A stretch of 64,000 nt of DNA from Maribacter aestuarii. GTDB taxonomy: Bacteria > Bacteroidota > Bacteroidia > Flavobacteriales > Flavobacteriaceae. Location of the stretch: NCBI RefSeq assembly GCF_027474845.2, contig NZ_CP107031.2:3797001-3861000 (forward strand), written 5' to 3'. The stretch's first letter is position 1. Each line of letters starts with the position of its first letter. Below are positions 10,887 to 20,060 of the stretch, piece after piece. A program made the translations under genes and the position numbers. The notes under the pieces were generated by a model. The model searched no databases. It saw only the letters and a list, made by a program, of their open reading frames with translations, and was not told where the DNA came from.

Positions 10887-12425
10887 GTGTTAAATAAGGC
10901 TATAGTTCTGGTTTTTCTGGCGGGATTTCTCATTTTGAGCATGTCTTGCCGCAAGGATTTTGACTATAGCTCCAGCCAAGGCGATTTAACCTTTTCTAAG
11001 GATACCGTATATCTGGATACCATTTTTAGCAACATAGGCAGTAGTACTTATTCTTTAACAGTGTATAACCGTTCCAAAGAGGACGTAATTATTCCTTCCA
11101 TTCGTTTAGAGAAAGGAAATAAAAGCAACTACCGATTAAATGTTGATGGTTCAGCAGGCAAATCCTTTACCAATGTGCCCCTCTTTGCTCGGGATAGTCT
11201 ATACATATATATAGAAATCACTATTGATATTGAGAATAACTCCGAAAATTCACTTTTATATACGGATGTCATTCAGTTTGACAGTGGAAGTAATCAACAG
11301 AACATTCCATTAGTAACCCTAGTAAAGGACGCAACTTTTCTTTATCCGGGAACCAATACCGATGGCACCAAAGAAACGATTACCCTAAGCACGGATGCGA
11401 ACGGAAACGAGATTAAGGTGCAAGGCTTTGTCCTTGATGACGATCACCTCAATTTTTTAAATGACAAACCCTACGTTATATATGGCTATGCCGTGGTGCC
11501 AGAAGGTAAAGTGTTGGTAATAAATGCAGGGGTACGGGTTCACTTTCACCAAAACTCTGGAATCCTAATCCAAGACGGTGGTGTAATCAGCATAAACGGG
11601 GTGCTAAGTGAAGATGAAGAACTTTTGAATGGTGAGGTAATCTTTGAGGGAGACCGCTTAGAACCTCAATTTTCCGATATACCTGGACAGTGGGGTTCAT
11701 TATGGATTGCCAAAGGAAGCCAAGGAAACACCATAAACCATTTGACTTTGAGAAATGCAAATATTGGTCTATTCGTAGAGGGTGATGATGTGCTTGATTC
11801 GCCCACCCTATATATTAAGAATAGCCAATTCTACAATAGTGCTACATATAACCTATTTGCAAATGGTGCTTCCATTGCGGCCGAAAACGTAGTTATTGGA
11901 AGTGCTGGGATATCTTCGCTACACTGCCAATTGGGTGGAAATTATACCTTTGTTCATAGTACGATTGCTAATTATTGGAACAAAGGTTTTAGAAATACGT
12001 CCACCATAGTAATTTCTAATTATAATCTTTTAAATCCGAATGAAGCCAGTGACTTAATAAAGGCAGATTTTAAAAATTGTATTATTGACGGAATAAACGA
12101 TTTTGAACTTTCCCTACTTACAGATAATCAAAATGCATTTGAGTTCAACTTCATGAATTGTTTTCTCAAATTCTCAAGCACAGAAGGACAGCTTACCAAT
12201 CCATTATTTGATTTTGAATCCAGTAACAACTACAGCAATCTAATTTTAAATGGTCAAACGGACTTTTTCAATCCTTATTTAGATGATTTCAGGATTGGTC
12301 TTGATTCTGACGTTGTAAATGCAGGTGATAGCAATGTGGCCTCCACCCTACCCTTGGACATTTTGGGGAAAGAAAGGAGCTCGAATGCCGATTTAGGAGC
12401 TTATCAAGCAGCATCCAAAGAATAA
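10887..12425 (+). CDS. Right-handed beta-helix lipoprotein
   Basis: A 512-residue lipoprotein with a GTG start at 10887 (no ATG fits) and signal MLNKAIVLVFLAGFLILSMSC. The N-terminal about 150 residues form an Ig-like/immunoglobulin-type beta region (SNIGSSTYSLTVYNRSKEDVIIP); the rest has the Gly/Asn-rich short strands of a pectate-lyase-like parallel beta-helix (INHLTLRNANIGLFV, YIKNSQFYNSATYNL). It ends with an ILGKERSSNADLGAYQ motif, the usual closing turn of choice-of-anchor beta-helix proteins. No catalytic residues recognised; likely cell-surface. It follows the thioesterase by 27 bases and may be in the same operon. Confidence 0.85.
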   Translation: MLNKAIVLVFLAGFLILSMSCRKDFDYSSSQGDLTFSKDTVYLDTIFSNIGSSTYSLTVYNRSKEDVIIPSIRLEKGNKSNYRLNVDGSAGKSFTNVPLFARDSLYIYIEITIDIENNSENSLLYTDVIQFDSGSNQQNIPLVTLVKDATFLYPGTNTDGTKETITLSTDANGNEIKVQGFVLDDDHLNFLNDKPYVIYGYAVVPEGKVLVINAGVRVHFHQNSGILIQDGGVISINGVLSEDEELLNGEVIFEGDRLEPQFSDIPGQWGSLWIAKGSQGNTINHLTLRNANIGLFVEGDDVLDSPTLYIKNSQFYNSATYNLFANGASIAAENVVIGSAGISSLHCQLGGNYTFVHSTIANYWNKGFRNTSTIVISNYNLLNPNEASDLIKADFKNCIIDGINDFELSLLTDNQNAFEFNFMNCFLKFSSTEGQLTNPLFDFESSNNYSNLILNGQTDFFNPYLDDFRIGLDSDVVNAGDSNVASTLPLDILGKERSSNADLGAYQAASKE

Positions 12426-12447
12426 TGTCATCAAATTATTAAATAGA

Positions 12448-12467
12448 TTGAAAGATTTTTCTTTCAA
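12448..12467 (+). terminator. AT-rich hairpin after the beta-helix gene
   Basis: Perfect 8-base arms TTGAAAGA/TCTTTCAA around a TTTT loop, 23 bases after the stop codon. It is weak for a terminator because it has low GC and no U run, so it could equally be an operator. Confidence 0.35.
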
Positions 12468-12499
12468 ATAGTCTGATTTACTGCATTTTATAACAAAAA

Positions 12500-12525
12500 C
12501 CTCCATTTTTCTAAGGATTTCCTAG
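12500..12525 (+). promoter_or_regulatory. Shared 26-base motif, copy 1 (before the LytTR gene)
   Basis: CCTCC-N4-TTCTAAGG-N-TTTCCTAG. A second copy at 16562-16587 agrees at 22 of 26 positions. The core CTAAGG-N4-CCTAG is an imperfect dyad, as expected of a protein-binding site. It lies about 50-75 bases before the gene it precedes. Confidence 0.45.
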
Positions 12526-12573
12526 CTTAAGTTTTTAATACCTATTTGTAACTTGCTGTGGAACACTATTATT

Positions 12574-13305
12574 TTGGAATATTCTTACACCATCATTGAC
12601 TCGGATGCTGTTTCCAATTTGCAATTGCGTGCATTTTTGGAAGAGTATGGCGACTTTGAGTGCGTTAGCCTCACAAAGTCCGCGTCGGATGGTATCAATA
12701 CGATTCTAAAGTATTCTCCTGATATAGTTTTCATAAATCTTAACGAACATGCCGCCAGTCTTTTTCAAATGGTCATGGAGTTGCACCAGTATGTGAATCA
12801 ACTTCCCATTATCATTGGTATTTCAAAATCAAAAGAGCACGCCTACGAAGCCATCAAGAATAACTTCTTTGATTATTGGCTACAGCCTTATAACGAGTTT
12901 GACATTCGCAAGTCCCTCTTAAAACTAAAACGTAAAGCGCCTAAAGAAAAAGCACCGGAGACTATCTGCCTTCAATCTTACAAAGATTTCCATTACTTAA
13001 ACACAAGGGATATTCTATATCTAAAAGCGGATAATAACACCACAGAATTTATAATGAAAGACGGTACGGTCACCAATGCCTACAAGACTTTAAAAACGTT
13101 CGAGACCCGACTTCCTAAAAACTTTATTAGAATCCACCAGAGCTATATCGTCAATACGGATTACGTTTCTCGGATAAACTTTGGTAAATCCATTTGTGCC
13201 TTAAAAGATGCGCAAGAAACACTTCCCTTTTCAAAATCGTACCGTGAGAATATGGACAATTTAAAAAAAATCCTCTCCAAGAGCACTGTTTCCAGCCTAA
13301 ATTAA
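12574..13305 (+). CDS. LytTR DNA-binding regulator with degenerate receiver domain
   Basis: A regulator of about 243 residues: N-terminal receiver-like fold (about 1-115) and C-terminal LytTR DNA-binding domain (about 130-230; FHYLNTRDILYLKADNNTTEF, FIRIHQSYIVN). No ATG exists near the 5' end; I choose TTG at 12574, which places YTIIDSD correctly as the first receiver strand. TTG at 12553 is an alternative. The phospho-acceptor Asp is Asn55 (VFINLN) and the conserved Lys before Pro is Gln104 (WLQP), so phosphorylation is not expected. No kinase is adjacent on its own side; a TPR kinase and LuxR regulator follow 400 bases downstream. Confidence 0.85.
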   Translation: MEYSYTIIDSDAVSNLQLRAFLEEYGDFECVSLTKSASDGINTILKYSPDIVFINLNEHAASLFQMVMELHQYVNQLPIIIGISKSKEHAYEAIKNNFFDYWLQPYNEFDIRKSLLKLKRKAPKEKAPETICLQSYKDFHYLNTRDILYLKADNNTTEFIMKDGTVTNAYKTLKTFETRLPKNFIRIHQSYIVNTDYVSRINFGKSICALKDAQETLPFSKSYRENMDNLKKILSKSTVSSLN

Positions 13306-13445
13306 CAGATTCTCGCAGAAACCACTCATTTACTCATACATTTAAGTAATTCACTAAGTGTGAGCGCAATTACTTCCTACACCTGCAAAAGCTTATTACT
13401 TTGGTAGAGTAATAAAGAATTCCTCTAACTAAAAATAAATAAATT

Positions 13446-13622
13446 ATGAAAAAAGCAGTAAGTATTTTCGCAGTAGCATTGATGACTTTAGGTCTAACCA
13501 CTTTTGTAGTTGAAAACAGTGCAAACGAGTTTGATTTTATGCAAGATTTGAGCAGCATGCTCGCATGTGATGATTGTGATCAAAAGTCTGAGGATAGAGA
13601 AGAGAAAGACACGTTAAGTTAA
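13446..13622 (+). CDS. Small secreted peptide (58 residues) with CDDC tail
   Basis: A short frame starting MKKAVSIFAVALMTLGLTTF, a convincing signal/hydrophobic segment after two lysines. The mature part (from about residue 22) is acidic and carries CDDCDQ followed by a charged tail. It has a clean intergenic ATG, its own strong terminator 27 bases after the stop, and lies between two regulator genes. I do not recognise the family. A CxxC peptide of this size beside a two-component system could be a secreted signal or small redox/metal peptide; that is conjecture. Confidence 0.65.
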   Translation: MKKAVSIFAVALMTLGLTTFVVENSANEFDFMQDLSSMLACDDCDQKSEDREEKDTLS

Positions 13623-13648
13623 ACATCCATAATAATTATTTTATAGAT

Positions 13649-13679
13649 AGCCTTGAACCTTTGGTTCAAGGCTTTTTTT
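13649..13679 (+). terminator. Rho-independent terminator after the small peptide gene
   Basis: Perfect 11-base arms AGCCTTGAACC/GGTTCAAGGCT around a three-base loop, followed by six T. The strongest hairpin terminator in the window; it ends the peptide transcript just before the kinase gene. Confidence 0.88.
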
Positions 13680-13693
13680 ATATCTTGTGATTA

Positions 13694-15787
13694 ATGCTTG
13701 ACCAAACCACCATGATTGGAATAACAACTTTTCAAAAAGGAATTATACTATTAGTCCTATTATTTTCTTTGCAAAGTAACGGGCAATACAAGGTGGACCG
13801 TTTTGAACTACTACTGGAAAAAAGTAAAGAACAATCTCTCTCTAAAAGCGAACGGCTAGATGCTCTTAAAGAAGCATCGCTAATAGCACAAGATGAAGTC
13901 CAAGATTCCTTGAAATTGAGATTTTTATCAAAATTATCCCTTGCTACCCTAAAAAGGGGAGATTCAATCCTATTCCGTCAGACCAACAACAAAACCCTTG
14001 AACTTGCCAAAAAAAATGGAGATTCAATCATTTTAGCAGAGGCCTATTGGGATTTAGCTACCTTTTTTAATAAGTCTAGTATTAAAGATAGTGCCTATTA
14101 TAGTTATTCCGAAGCCCAAAAAATTTTTGAAGCTAAAAAAGATTTATTCTCCTCAGGTAGGATGTTCTATAACATGGGACAGCACCAAAGTGATGTGCGA
14201 GATTATATTGGCAGTGAAACGGCTTATATAGCGGCTATAGAACGACTCAAACCACTGAATAAATACAAACAATTGTATAAAAGTTATGATGGGTTGGGCA
14301 TCGTGGCCAATGCCTTGGGTGAACAGGAAAGAGCTTTAAAATATTATAAAGAGGCACGTTTTTATCTCGAAAAAATGGGGAAGCCCAAACTGTTGATTAC
14401 CAGCAATACTAATAATGTCGGAATCGTCAACAGGGACAACGGCAATTACCAAGAAGCGATTGAGAAGTTTAAAGAAGTGCTTTCTACCGATAGTCTTAAG
14501 CAAAAAGATGCCATACTTTATGCCAAGGCCCTGAACAATTTAGCACTTTGCAAAATAAGGGTGAATGATACCTCAGGAGTATTACAGCTTATCAATAACT
14601 CTATAAAACTTAAAGATAGTATTGGCAATATAAGCAGTTTGGCCAGTTCTTATTTTACCCTAGCGGAATATCGATTAATGCAAAGCGATACCATTAATAG
14701 CATCTCCAATGCGAAAAAAGCGGTCGCATTATCCAAAGAAAGCAGTAACAATGATCGTCTCTTAGAAACCTTGGCCTTTTTAGCTCAAATAGATGCAAAA
14801 AAAGCTTCCAGCTATGCACAGCACTATATAAGACTTAACGACAGTTTACAACAGGAAGAGCGACAGGCAAGAAATAAATTTGCACGAATCCGTTTTGAAA
14901 CAGATGAATTCATTGCAGAAAACGAGGTGTTGGCGGAACAAAAAGAATTGTTGTCCAAAGAAAAAAGAATGTGGACGGGCATTGCCGTCGGGTTTTTCCT
15001 ATTAGGTTTATCGGTATATGTGATCATAAACCAACGCGTCAAAAATCAAAAATTAGTTTTCCAGCAGCAACAGCAGGCCAACAACCAAGAAATATTCAAT
15101 TTAATGCTGGCCCAAAAGCAAAAGGTAGATGAGGTTAAGCGGATGGAACAGAAGCGAATCTCAGAAGAACTACACGACGGTGTTCTAGGAAAAATGCTGG
15201 GAGCCCGCATGGTCCTGACAGGGCTCAACAAAAAATCCGATGCCGATGCTATAAAAGAGCGTTCCGAGGCTATAAACGCCCTAAAGAATGTAGAAAACGA
15301 AGTCCGTTCCATCTCTCACGAACTCAGTCATACGGCTTATCAAAAGTTAAGCAATTTTGTAAGTTCCATTGAAACGTTACTCACCACTGCAAAAGAAAAT
15401 GTAGATTTAAATACCAGTTTTAGCTACGAAGAGGACGAGGATTGGGATAGCCTAAAGGGAGATATCAAAATTAACGTTTATCGAATCATTCAAGAAACGC
15501 TTCAAAATTCGATCAAACATTCAAATTGTGAAAATTTCTTTATTAATTTTGAGCGTGACGAAGATTTTTTTAATTTAATAATACGGGATGACGGAAAAGG
15601 ATTTAAATCCAATAAGGAAAAGAAAGGTATAGGCATACGGAACATAACTTCCAGAGTATCAAAATTAAATGGTACATGGACTTTGGATACAGCACCCGGA
15701 AAAGGAACTCTGATTTCAATTAAAATACCTATTACCAGTAATCCCTCCGTAGAAGAAAGTAATAAAGGACATTTAGAAAGCGTTTAA
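13694..15787 (+). CDS. TPR-containing sensor histidine kinase (HisKA_3 type)
   Basis: A 697-residue inner-membrane kinase. Signal/anchor (IGITTFQKGIILLVLLFSLQ), then a periplasmic array of tetratricopeptide repeats to about residue 390, a coiled stretch, a TM segment at about 428-446 (GIAVGFFLLGLSVYVI), a HisKA_3 dimerisation helix with His494 in ELHDG, and an HATPase_c domain (N-box QETLQNSIKHS, G-boxes DDGKGF and KGIGIRNI). The start may be 13694 or the ATG at 13712, which trims a short polar leader. The partner regulator follows after 22 bases. TPR sensors of this class are frequent in Bacteroidota; the stimulus is unknown. Confidence 0.93.
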   Translation: MLDQTTMIGITTFQKGIILLVLLFSLQSNGQYKVDRFELLLEKSKEQSLSKSERLDALKEASLIAQDEVQDSLKLRFLSKLSLATLKRGDSILFRQTNNKTLELAKKNGDSIILAEAYWDLATFFNKSSIKDSAYYSYSEAQKIFEAKKDLFSSGRMFYNMGQHQSDVRDYIGSETAYIAAIERLKPLNKYKQLYKSYDGLGIVANALGEQERALKYYKEARFYLEKMGKPKLLITSNTNNVGIVNRDNGNYQEAIEKFKEVLSTDSLKQKDAILYAKALNNLALCKIRVNDTSGVLQLINNSIKLKDSIGNISSLASSYFTLAEYRLMQSDTINSISNAKKAVALSKESSNNDRLLETLAFLAQIDAKKASSYAQHYIRLNDSLQQEERQARNKFARIRFETDEFIAENEVLAEQKELLSKEKRMWTGIAVGFFLLGLSVYVIINQRVKNQKLVFQQQQQANNQEIFNLMLAQKQKVDEVKRMEQKRISEELHDGVLGKMLGARMVLTGLNKKSDADAIKERSEAINALKNVENEVRSISHELSHTAYQKLSNFVSSIETLLTTAKENVDLNTSFSYEEDEDWDSLKGDIKINVYRIIQETLQNSIKHSNCENFFINFERDEDFFNLIIRDDGKGFKSNKEKKGIGIRNITSRVSKLNGTWTLDTAPGKGTLISIKIPITSNPSVEESNKGHLESV

Positions 15788-15809
15788 AAGAGTACATAAA
15801 TATTAGTTG

Positions 15810-16478
15810 ATGAAGACGGTTAGGATTTTGGCGGTAGATGATCATGAAATGACCACGTTGGGGTACAAATATATTTTGGAAGATCAGGAATTTAGCGATA
15901 TAACTGTTAAAGTAGATATTGCCAAGAGTTTTGATCAGGGTAAAGAGAAAATTGAATTTTCTGCCAAATCGCTGCGCTATGATATTATACTTTTAGATAT
16001 TCAATTATTTCCATCCGAATCTAAGGACCCAAGAAGCGGTGTAGATTTAGGATTACTGGCTAGAGAAGTCGTTCCTAAATCCAAAATTGTATTCATGTCC
16101 TCTTTTAGTGATAACTACCGAATCAACAATATTTTTCAGACTGTTGACCCGGAAGGTTACATGGTTAAATCCGAGATTGATGAATTGTCCTTAAAGGCCA
16201 TGGTAGAAACCGTTGTAAGGCAACCTCCCTACTACACCGCAGGAGCGCTGGCGGCAATTAGACGAAGAATGTCCAATGATATCATACTCGATAAACAAGA
16301 CGAAAAAATATTATATCACCTCTATAAAGGAATTAATACCAGAGACATAGCTCCATTAATAGCATCTACCAATACCACAGTTGAGACACGTAAAAGACAA
16401 TTAAAATCAATCTTCGGTGTTAAGAATGGTAATGATATGGCCCTGATTGAACAGGCCAAAAAGAGAGGTTTTTTGTAG
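15810..16478 (+). CDS. LuxR/NarL-type response regulator
   Basis: A 222-residue regulator downstream of the TPR kinase and surely its partner. The receiver has acidic residues Asp10/Asp11 and phospho-acceptor Asp63 (IILLDIQ). The C-terminal helix-turn-helix lies around INTRDIAPLIASTNTTVETR. I use the ATG at 15810 rather than the preceding in-frame TTG. The HTH is at the divergent end of the LuxR family. It could bind the dyad motif found at 12500 and 16562; that is inference from position. Confidence 0.9.
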   Translation: MKTVRILAVDDHEMTTLGYKYILEDQEFSDITVKVDIAKSFDQGKEKIEFSAKSLRYDIILLDIQLFPSESKDPRSGVDLGLLAREVVPKSKIVFMSSFSDNYRINNIFQTVDPEGYMVKSEIDELSLKAMVETVVRQPPYYTAGALAAIRRRMSNDIILDKQDEKILYHLYKGINTRDIAPLIASTNTTVETRKRQLKSIFGVKNGNDMALIEQAKKRGFL

Positions 16479-16519
16479 TAGTTTTCTTAATAATATATTA
16501 TTTATTATAAATAATTGAT

Positions 16520-16547
16520 TATCAATAAGTTATGATTTTTATTGATA
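16520..16547. repeat. AT-rich inverted repeat after the response regulator
   Basis: Arms TATCAATAA/TTATTGATA, nine perfect bases with a ten-base spacer, 42 bases after the stop codon. In sequence this AT-rich it may be chance; it could also be a weak terminator or a binding site. Confidence 0.3.
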
Positions 16548-16561
16548 TTTTATAATAATAT

Positions 16562-16587
16562 CCTCCGAATTTCTAAGGTTTTCCTAG
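16562..16587 (+). promoter_or_regulatory. Shared 26-base motif, copy 2 (before the gene at 16647)
   Basis: Second copy of the motif at 12500 (22 of 26 positions equal), CTAAGG-N4-CCTAG dyad core, followed 23 bases later by TATCTTTA, a 7/8 match to the -7 consensus. It would sit over the -33 region of that promoter. Confidence 0.45.
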
Positions 16588-16646
16588 GCTCACAAATTAG
16601 AGTATAAAGTTATCTTTAATCGTTAAATGATAAAATTTATTCATTT

Positions 16647-17300
16647 ATGCGATTAGATTTAGGCGGTTACAAGCTTACAGATTTAACCAAATTGGATTCG
16701 TCATCAGGAATTCTGGGACTGGATGAATTTCTAAAATCTCTCGAACGGGATTACTATTCTAATATACATATAAGAAAATACAGTTCAGTTGAAAACTCAA
16801 CGAATATGGCCTTGGATATAATTTGTCCCGTAAGCCTTTTGGAGATTTTAGGGCATTACAATAAAGGCAGATGGGGCCAAGATTCTAAAGGAAATTCTGT
16901 GCTTCAAGAAAGTTTCAAAACTTTATGTCAACAAAATTCATCCAATAGCTTTGATATTGAAGAGTTAACCCTATTCTTTAAAGATACCAGCATTGTTGTA
17001 AAGCGGCTTTACGATCGCAGTATTCCGGAGCAATTGGATAATATAATTACTGAGATTGCAAGGCACTACGTATTTTTTACAAAAGGCTTAACGGAAAGAC
17101 CTTACGAGATTTTTGTTCCAGTTTTTGAAGATACGTTACATAGTGAATCGCATAAAAAACCAATCACACAACTATCCCCTCAAACATACTTTGAATATTG
17201 GGGTGTTTATTTGGATTCAGAGGATGAGGCATTGATTTATGACCTCCGGAAAAATTCTTTCATTCCGGCCGATCTTGATTTGTATATGTTGGAAGACTAG
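16647..17300 (+). CDS. Hypothetical protein (orphan)
   Basis: A 217-residue soluble-looking protein I do not recognise: no signal peptide, no TM segment, balanced charge, predicted mixed alpha/beta ([40 protein letters not shown]). It has a clear ATG and a candidate promoter with the shared motif upstream, and its stop overlaps the convergent glyA stop by four bases. Its position next to the TPR kinase/LuxR pair, under the same motif as the LytTR gene, suggests it belongs to the same regulon. Confidence 0.7.
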   Translation: MRLDLGGYKLTDLTKLDSSSGILGLDEFLKSLERDYYSNIHIRKYSSVENSTNMALDIICPVSLLEILGHYNKGRWGQDSKGNSVLQESFKTLCQQNSSNSFDIEELTLFFKDTSIVVKRLYDRSIPEQLDNIITEIARHYVFFTKGLTERPYEIFVPVFEDTLHSESHKKPITQLSPQTYFEYWGVYLDSEDEALIYDLRKNSFIPADLDLYMLED

Positions 17301-18586
17301 GCTTTTACCAACATAGGATTAAAAATAGGTCTACCTCCCATCATTTTATTCACGGTTGTCTTCACTTCGGAAATAATAGCACTATCCTCTGGATGAAGCA
17401 AAACCTTATCCACCAGTGAAACGATTGTTTCCATATCACTTTCTACGAGGCCTCTCGTGGTAATGGCAGCGGTGCCAAATCGTATTCCAGAGGTTACAAA
17501 AGGTGATTTGTCATCAAAGGGCACCATATTTTTATTAGCGGTAATATCTGCCAAAACCAATACTTTTTCGGCATCCTTCCCAGAAATATTCTTGTTTCTA
17601 AGATCAATTAACATCATATGATTATCCGTGCCACCAGAAATTATCTTATAATCCCGAGCTACAAAAGCTTCAGCCATGGCATACGCATTTTTCTTTACTT
17701 GATGCATGTATTGGCCAAACTCTTCCGTAAGTGCTTCACCAAAGGCTATCGCCTTGGCGGCTATGATGTGCTCTAGGGGACCCCCTTGATTTCCTGGGAA
17801 AACCGCTAAATCTAACAAGGCGGACATTTTTCTCAAATTTCCGTTTTTCAACTTGATACCAAACGGGTTATCAAAATCCTTACCCATTAGTATAAGTCCT
17901 CCCCTTGGACCACGCAAGGTTTTATGCGTAGTGGTGGTTACGATATGGCAATGAGGAATAGGATCGTTTAAAAGCCCTTTAGCGATGAGACCAGAAGGAT
18001 GCGAAATATCCGCAAGTAACAGTGCTCCTACACTATCAGCTATAGCTCTAAATTTCTTAAAGTCCATATCCCGTGAATAGGCGGAAGCTCCAGCAATAAG
18101 AAGCTTCGGTTTTTCCTTAGTTGCTATTTCTTGTATTTTATCATAATCAAGTCTACCGGTATTTTCGTCAACTCCATAGAACACAGGATTATATAATCTA
18201 CCCGAAAAATTGACGGGAGACCCATGGGTTAAGTGACCTCCATGTGCCAAATCAAAACCGAGTATAGTATCCCCAGGCTGTAGACAGGCATGGTAGACCG
18301 ATGCATTGGCCTGAGAACCCGAATGTGGTTGCACATTGGCATACTCAGCGCCAAATAACTCTTTAGCCCTATCAATTGCTAGTTGCTCAATTTTATCCAC
18401 AACCTCGCAACCCCCATAATATCTCTTTCCAGGATATCCTTCTGCATATTTATTGGTCAAAACGGAACCGGCAGCCTCCATAACTTGTGGACTAGTGAAA
18501 TTCTCCGACGCAATTAATTCGATTCCATTTATTTGCCGTTGCCTTTCTTCTTCAATTAGTTCAAAAACCCTAGAATCCCTTTCCAT
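17297..18586 (-). CDS. glyA: Serine hydroxymethyltransferase
   Basis: PLP enzyme interconverting serine and glycine and supplying 5,10-methylene-tetrahydrofolate, a homodimer or tetramer in the cytoplasm. The PLP-binding Lys222 sits in the [14 protein letters not shown] signature; [16 protein letters not shown] and DISHPSGL are family blocks. Full length at 429 residues, starting at the conserved MERD-x-x-VF-x-L-I. It stands alone, with a convergent neighbour downstream and about 260 bases of AT-rich intergenic sequence upstream. Confidence 0.97.
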   Translation of the reverse strand: MERDSRVFELIEEERQRQINGIELIASENFTSPQVMEAAGSVLTNKYAEGYPGKRYYGGCEVVDKIEQLAIDRAKELFGAEYANVQPHSGSQANASVYHACLQPGDTILGFDLAHGGHLTHGSPVNFSGRLYNPVFYGVDENTGRLDYDKIQEIATKEKPKLLIAGASAYSRDMDFKKFRAIADSVGALLLADISHPSGLIAKGLLNDPIPHCHIVTTTTHKTLRGPRGGLILMGKDFDNPFGIKLKNGNLRKMSALLDLAVFPGNQGGPLEHIIAAKAIAFGEALTEEFGQYMHQVKKNAYAMAEAFVARDYKIISGGTDNHMMLIDLRNKNISGKDAEKVLVLADITANKNMVPFDDKSPFVTSGIRFGTAAITTRGLVESDMETIVSLVDKVLLHPEDSAIISEVKTTVNKMMGGRPIFNPMLVKA

Positions 18587-18846
18587 TTTGTATTGTATTT
18601 TATATAAGTTGTAAAAATACGAATAGCCTTCAATTCCAACTAAAAAAATTTTAATGTGGGGTAACTTTTTATCAAAGAAAAGTTAACAAATACTTCATTT
18701 AAACAGCGGTAATACTAAATCCAAAATAATTTTTGATAATCGTTTCGCAACCGATTTACACTATTCTTGAACCTTTAACGTTATCATCAAAACAATTTAT
18801 GGCACGGCAATTGAAAAGTATACCTACAAACCATAAAAATCAAATC

Positions 18847-20031
18847 ATGAGAAAATTTCTTCTTTATAGTGTATTAATCGTCTTATGCTCTTGTAGTGGA
18901 GTTAAGAAGACACAGGAAGCCCTAAATTCAGGTAATTACGAAGCGGCCATTAATAAGGCCATTATAAACATTGCCGAAAACAAGAACAAAAAAAGTAATC
19001 AGCCTTATATCGCATTGTTGGAAGAAGGATTCAAGAAAAATACAGAACGAGAGCTTCAGCAAATAAAATTTCTCAAAAAAGATGGCAATCCAGCGAACTA
19101 CGAAGAAATATTTGAAGCCTACAGCAGATTAAAGTCCATTCAGCAAAGAATAAGACCTTTATTGCCACTACAAATTGTAGAGGAAGGTAGAAACGCTAGG
19201 TTCAATTTTAACAACTATGATGATGCTATCTTAAGCTCAAAAACAAAATTATCTGATTACTTGTACAGCAGGGCAGTAACCTTACTGAATCAAGCCATAA
19301 ATAAGATGGACTACAGACAAGCATATAATGACTTAAAATATCTGGAGGACATAAATCCAAATTACAAGGATAGCAAACAACTTATGGAAGAGGCCTATCA
19401 ACAAGGTTTGGACTATGTGGTTGTGGAAATGGTCAATAATACGGACAAGGTTATCCCAAAAAGATTAGAGGATGAGTTACTGAATCTTAATACTTACGGG
19501 CTTAACAATCTTTGGACGGAGTATCACACGAACAGAATGTCCAATTTGAACTATGATTACAAGATGCAAGTTTCTTTCCAAGACATTCTTATTTCTCCGG
19601 AACAAATAAGTGAAAAACAAATAAGCAAGGAAAGACAAATAAAGGATGGTTATAAATATGCCTTGGACAAGGAAGGTAACGTGGTTAGAGATAGTCTTGG
19701 AAATAGAATTAAGATTGATAACTTTAAAACTGTGAGGTGCGATTTCTATCAATTTACACAATTCAAAAGTGCTCAAGTAACCGGTGTTGTTAATTTCACG
19801 GACTTAAAGAAAAAGCAGCAAATTAATCAATACCCCTTGGCAAGTGAGTTCGTATTTGAGCATGTATACGCCAATTATGATGGAGATAAGCGTGCATTGG
19901 ACAATGAACTAGTATCTTTACTACAATTAGCAAGAGTTCCATTTCCAACAAACGAGCAAATGGTATATGATGCGGGAGAGGACTTAAAAGGGAATTTAAA
20001 AACCATCCTGAACAGACAAACATTCAACTAA
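18847..20031 (+). CDS. Hypothetical helical-repeat lipoprotein
   Basis: I start this at the ATG at 18847, giving MRKFLLYSVLIVLCSC with a lipidated Cys; the frame is open 114 bases further upstream but without a signal. 394 residues. An N-terminal helical region with TPR-like units (TQEALNSGNYEAAINKAI; MDYRQAYNDLKYLEDINPNY) is followed by a beta-rich C-terminal half (ITEQISKERQ..., VTGVVNFTDLKKKQQ). Function unknown; probably outer-membrane associated on its periplasmic face. It ends at a shared hairpin terminator. Confidence 0.8.
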   Translation: MRKFLLYSVLIVLCSCSGVKKTQEALNSGNYEAAINKAIINIAENKNKKSNQPYIALLEEGFKKNTERELQQIKFLKKDGNPANYEEIFEAYSRLKSIQQRIRPLLPLQIVEEGRNARFNFNNYDDAILSSKTKLSDYLYSRAVTLLNQAINKMDYRQAYNDLKYLEDINPNYKDSKQLMEEAYQQGLDYVVVEMVNNTDKVIPKRLEDELLNLNTYGLNNLWTEYHTNRMSNLNYDYKMQVSFQDILISPEQISEKQISKERQIKDGYKYALDKEGNVVRDSLGNRIKIDNFKTVRCDFYQFTQFKSAQVTGVVNFTDLKKKQQINQYPLASEFVFEHVYANYDGDKRALDNELVSLLQLARVPFPTNEQMVYDAGEDLKGNLKTILNRQTFN

Positions 20032-20032
20032 T

Positions 20033-20060
20033 AAAAAGCTCCGGCAATCCGGGGCTTTTT
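20033..20060. terminator. Bidirectional terminator between lipoprotein gene and ytxJ
   Basis: AAAAAGC-T-CCGG / CCGG-G-GCTTTTT hairpin with a CAAT loop. The A run before and the T run after let it work for both convergent genes; it touches the ytxJ stop codon. Confidence 0.8.

Noticed and set aside
13370..13558. 62-codon minus-strand frame
   Set aside because: It lies opposite the 58-residue peptide gene, which has the better start, signal sequence and terminator.
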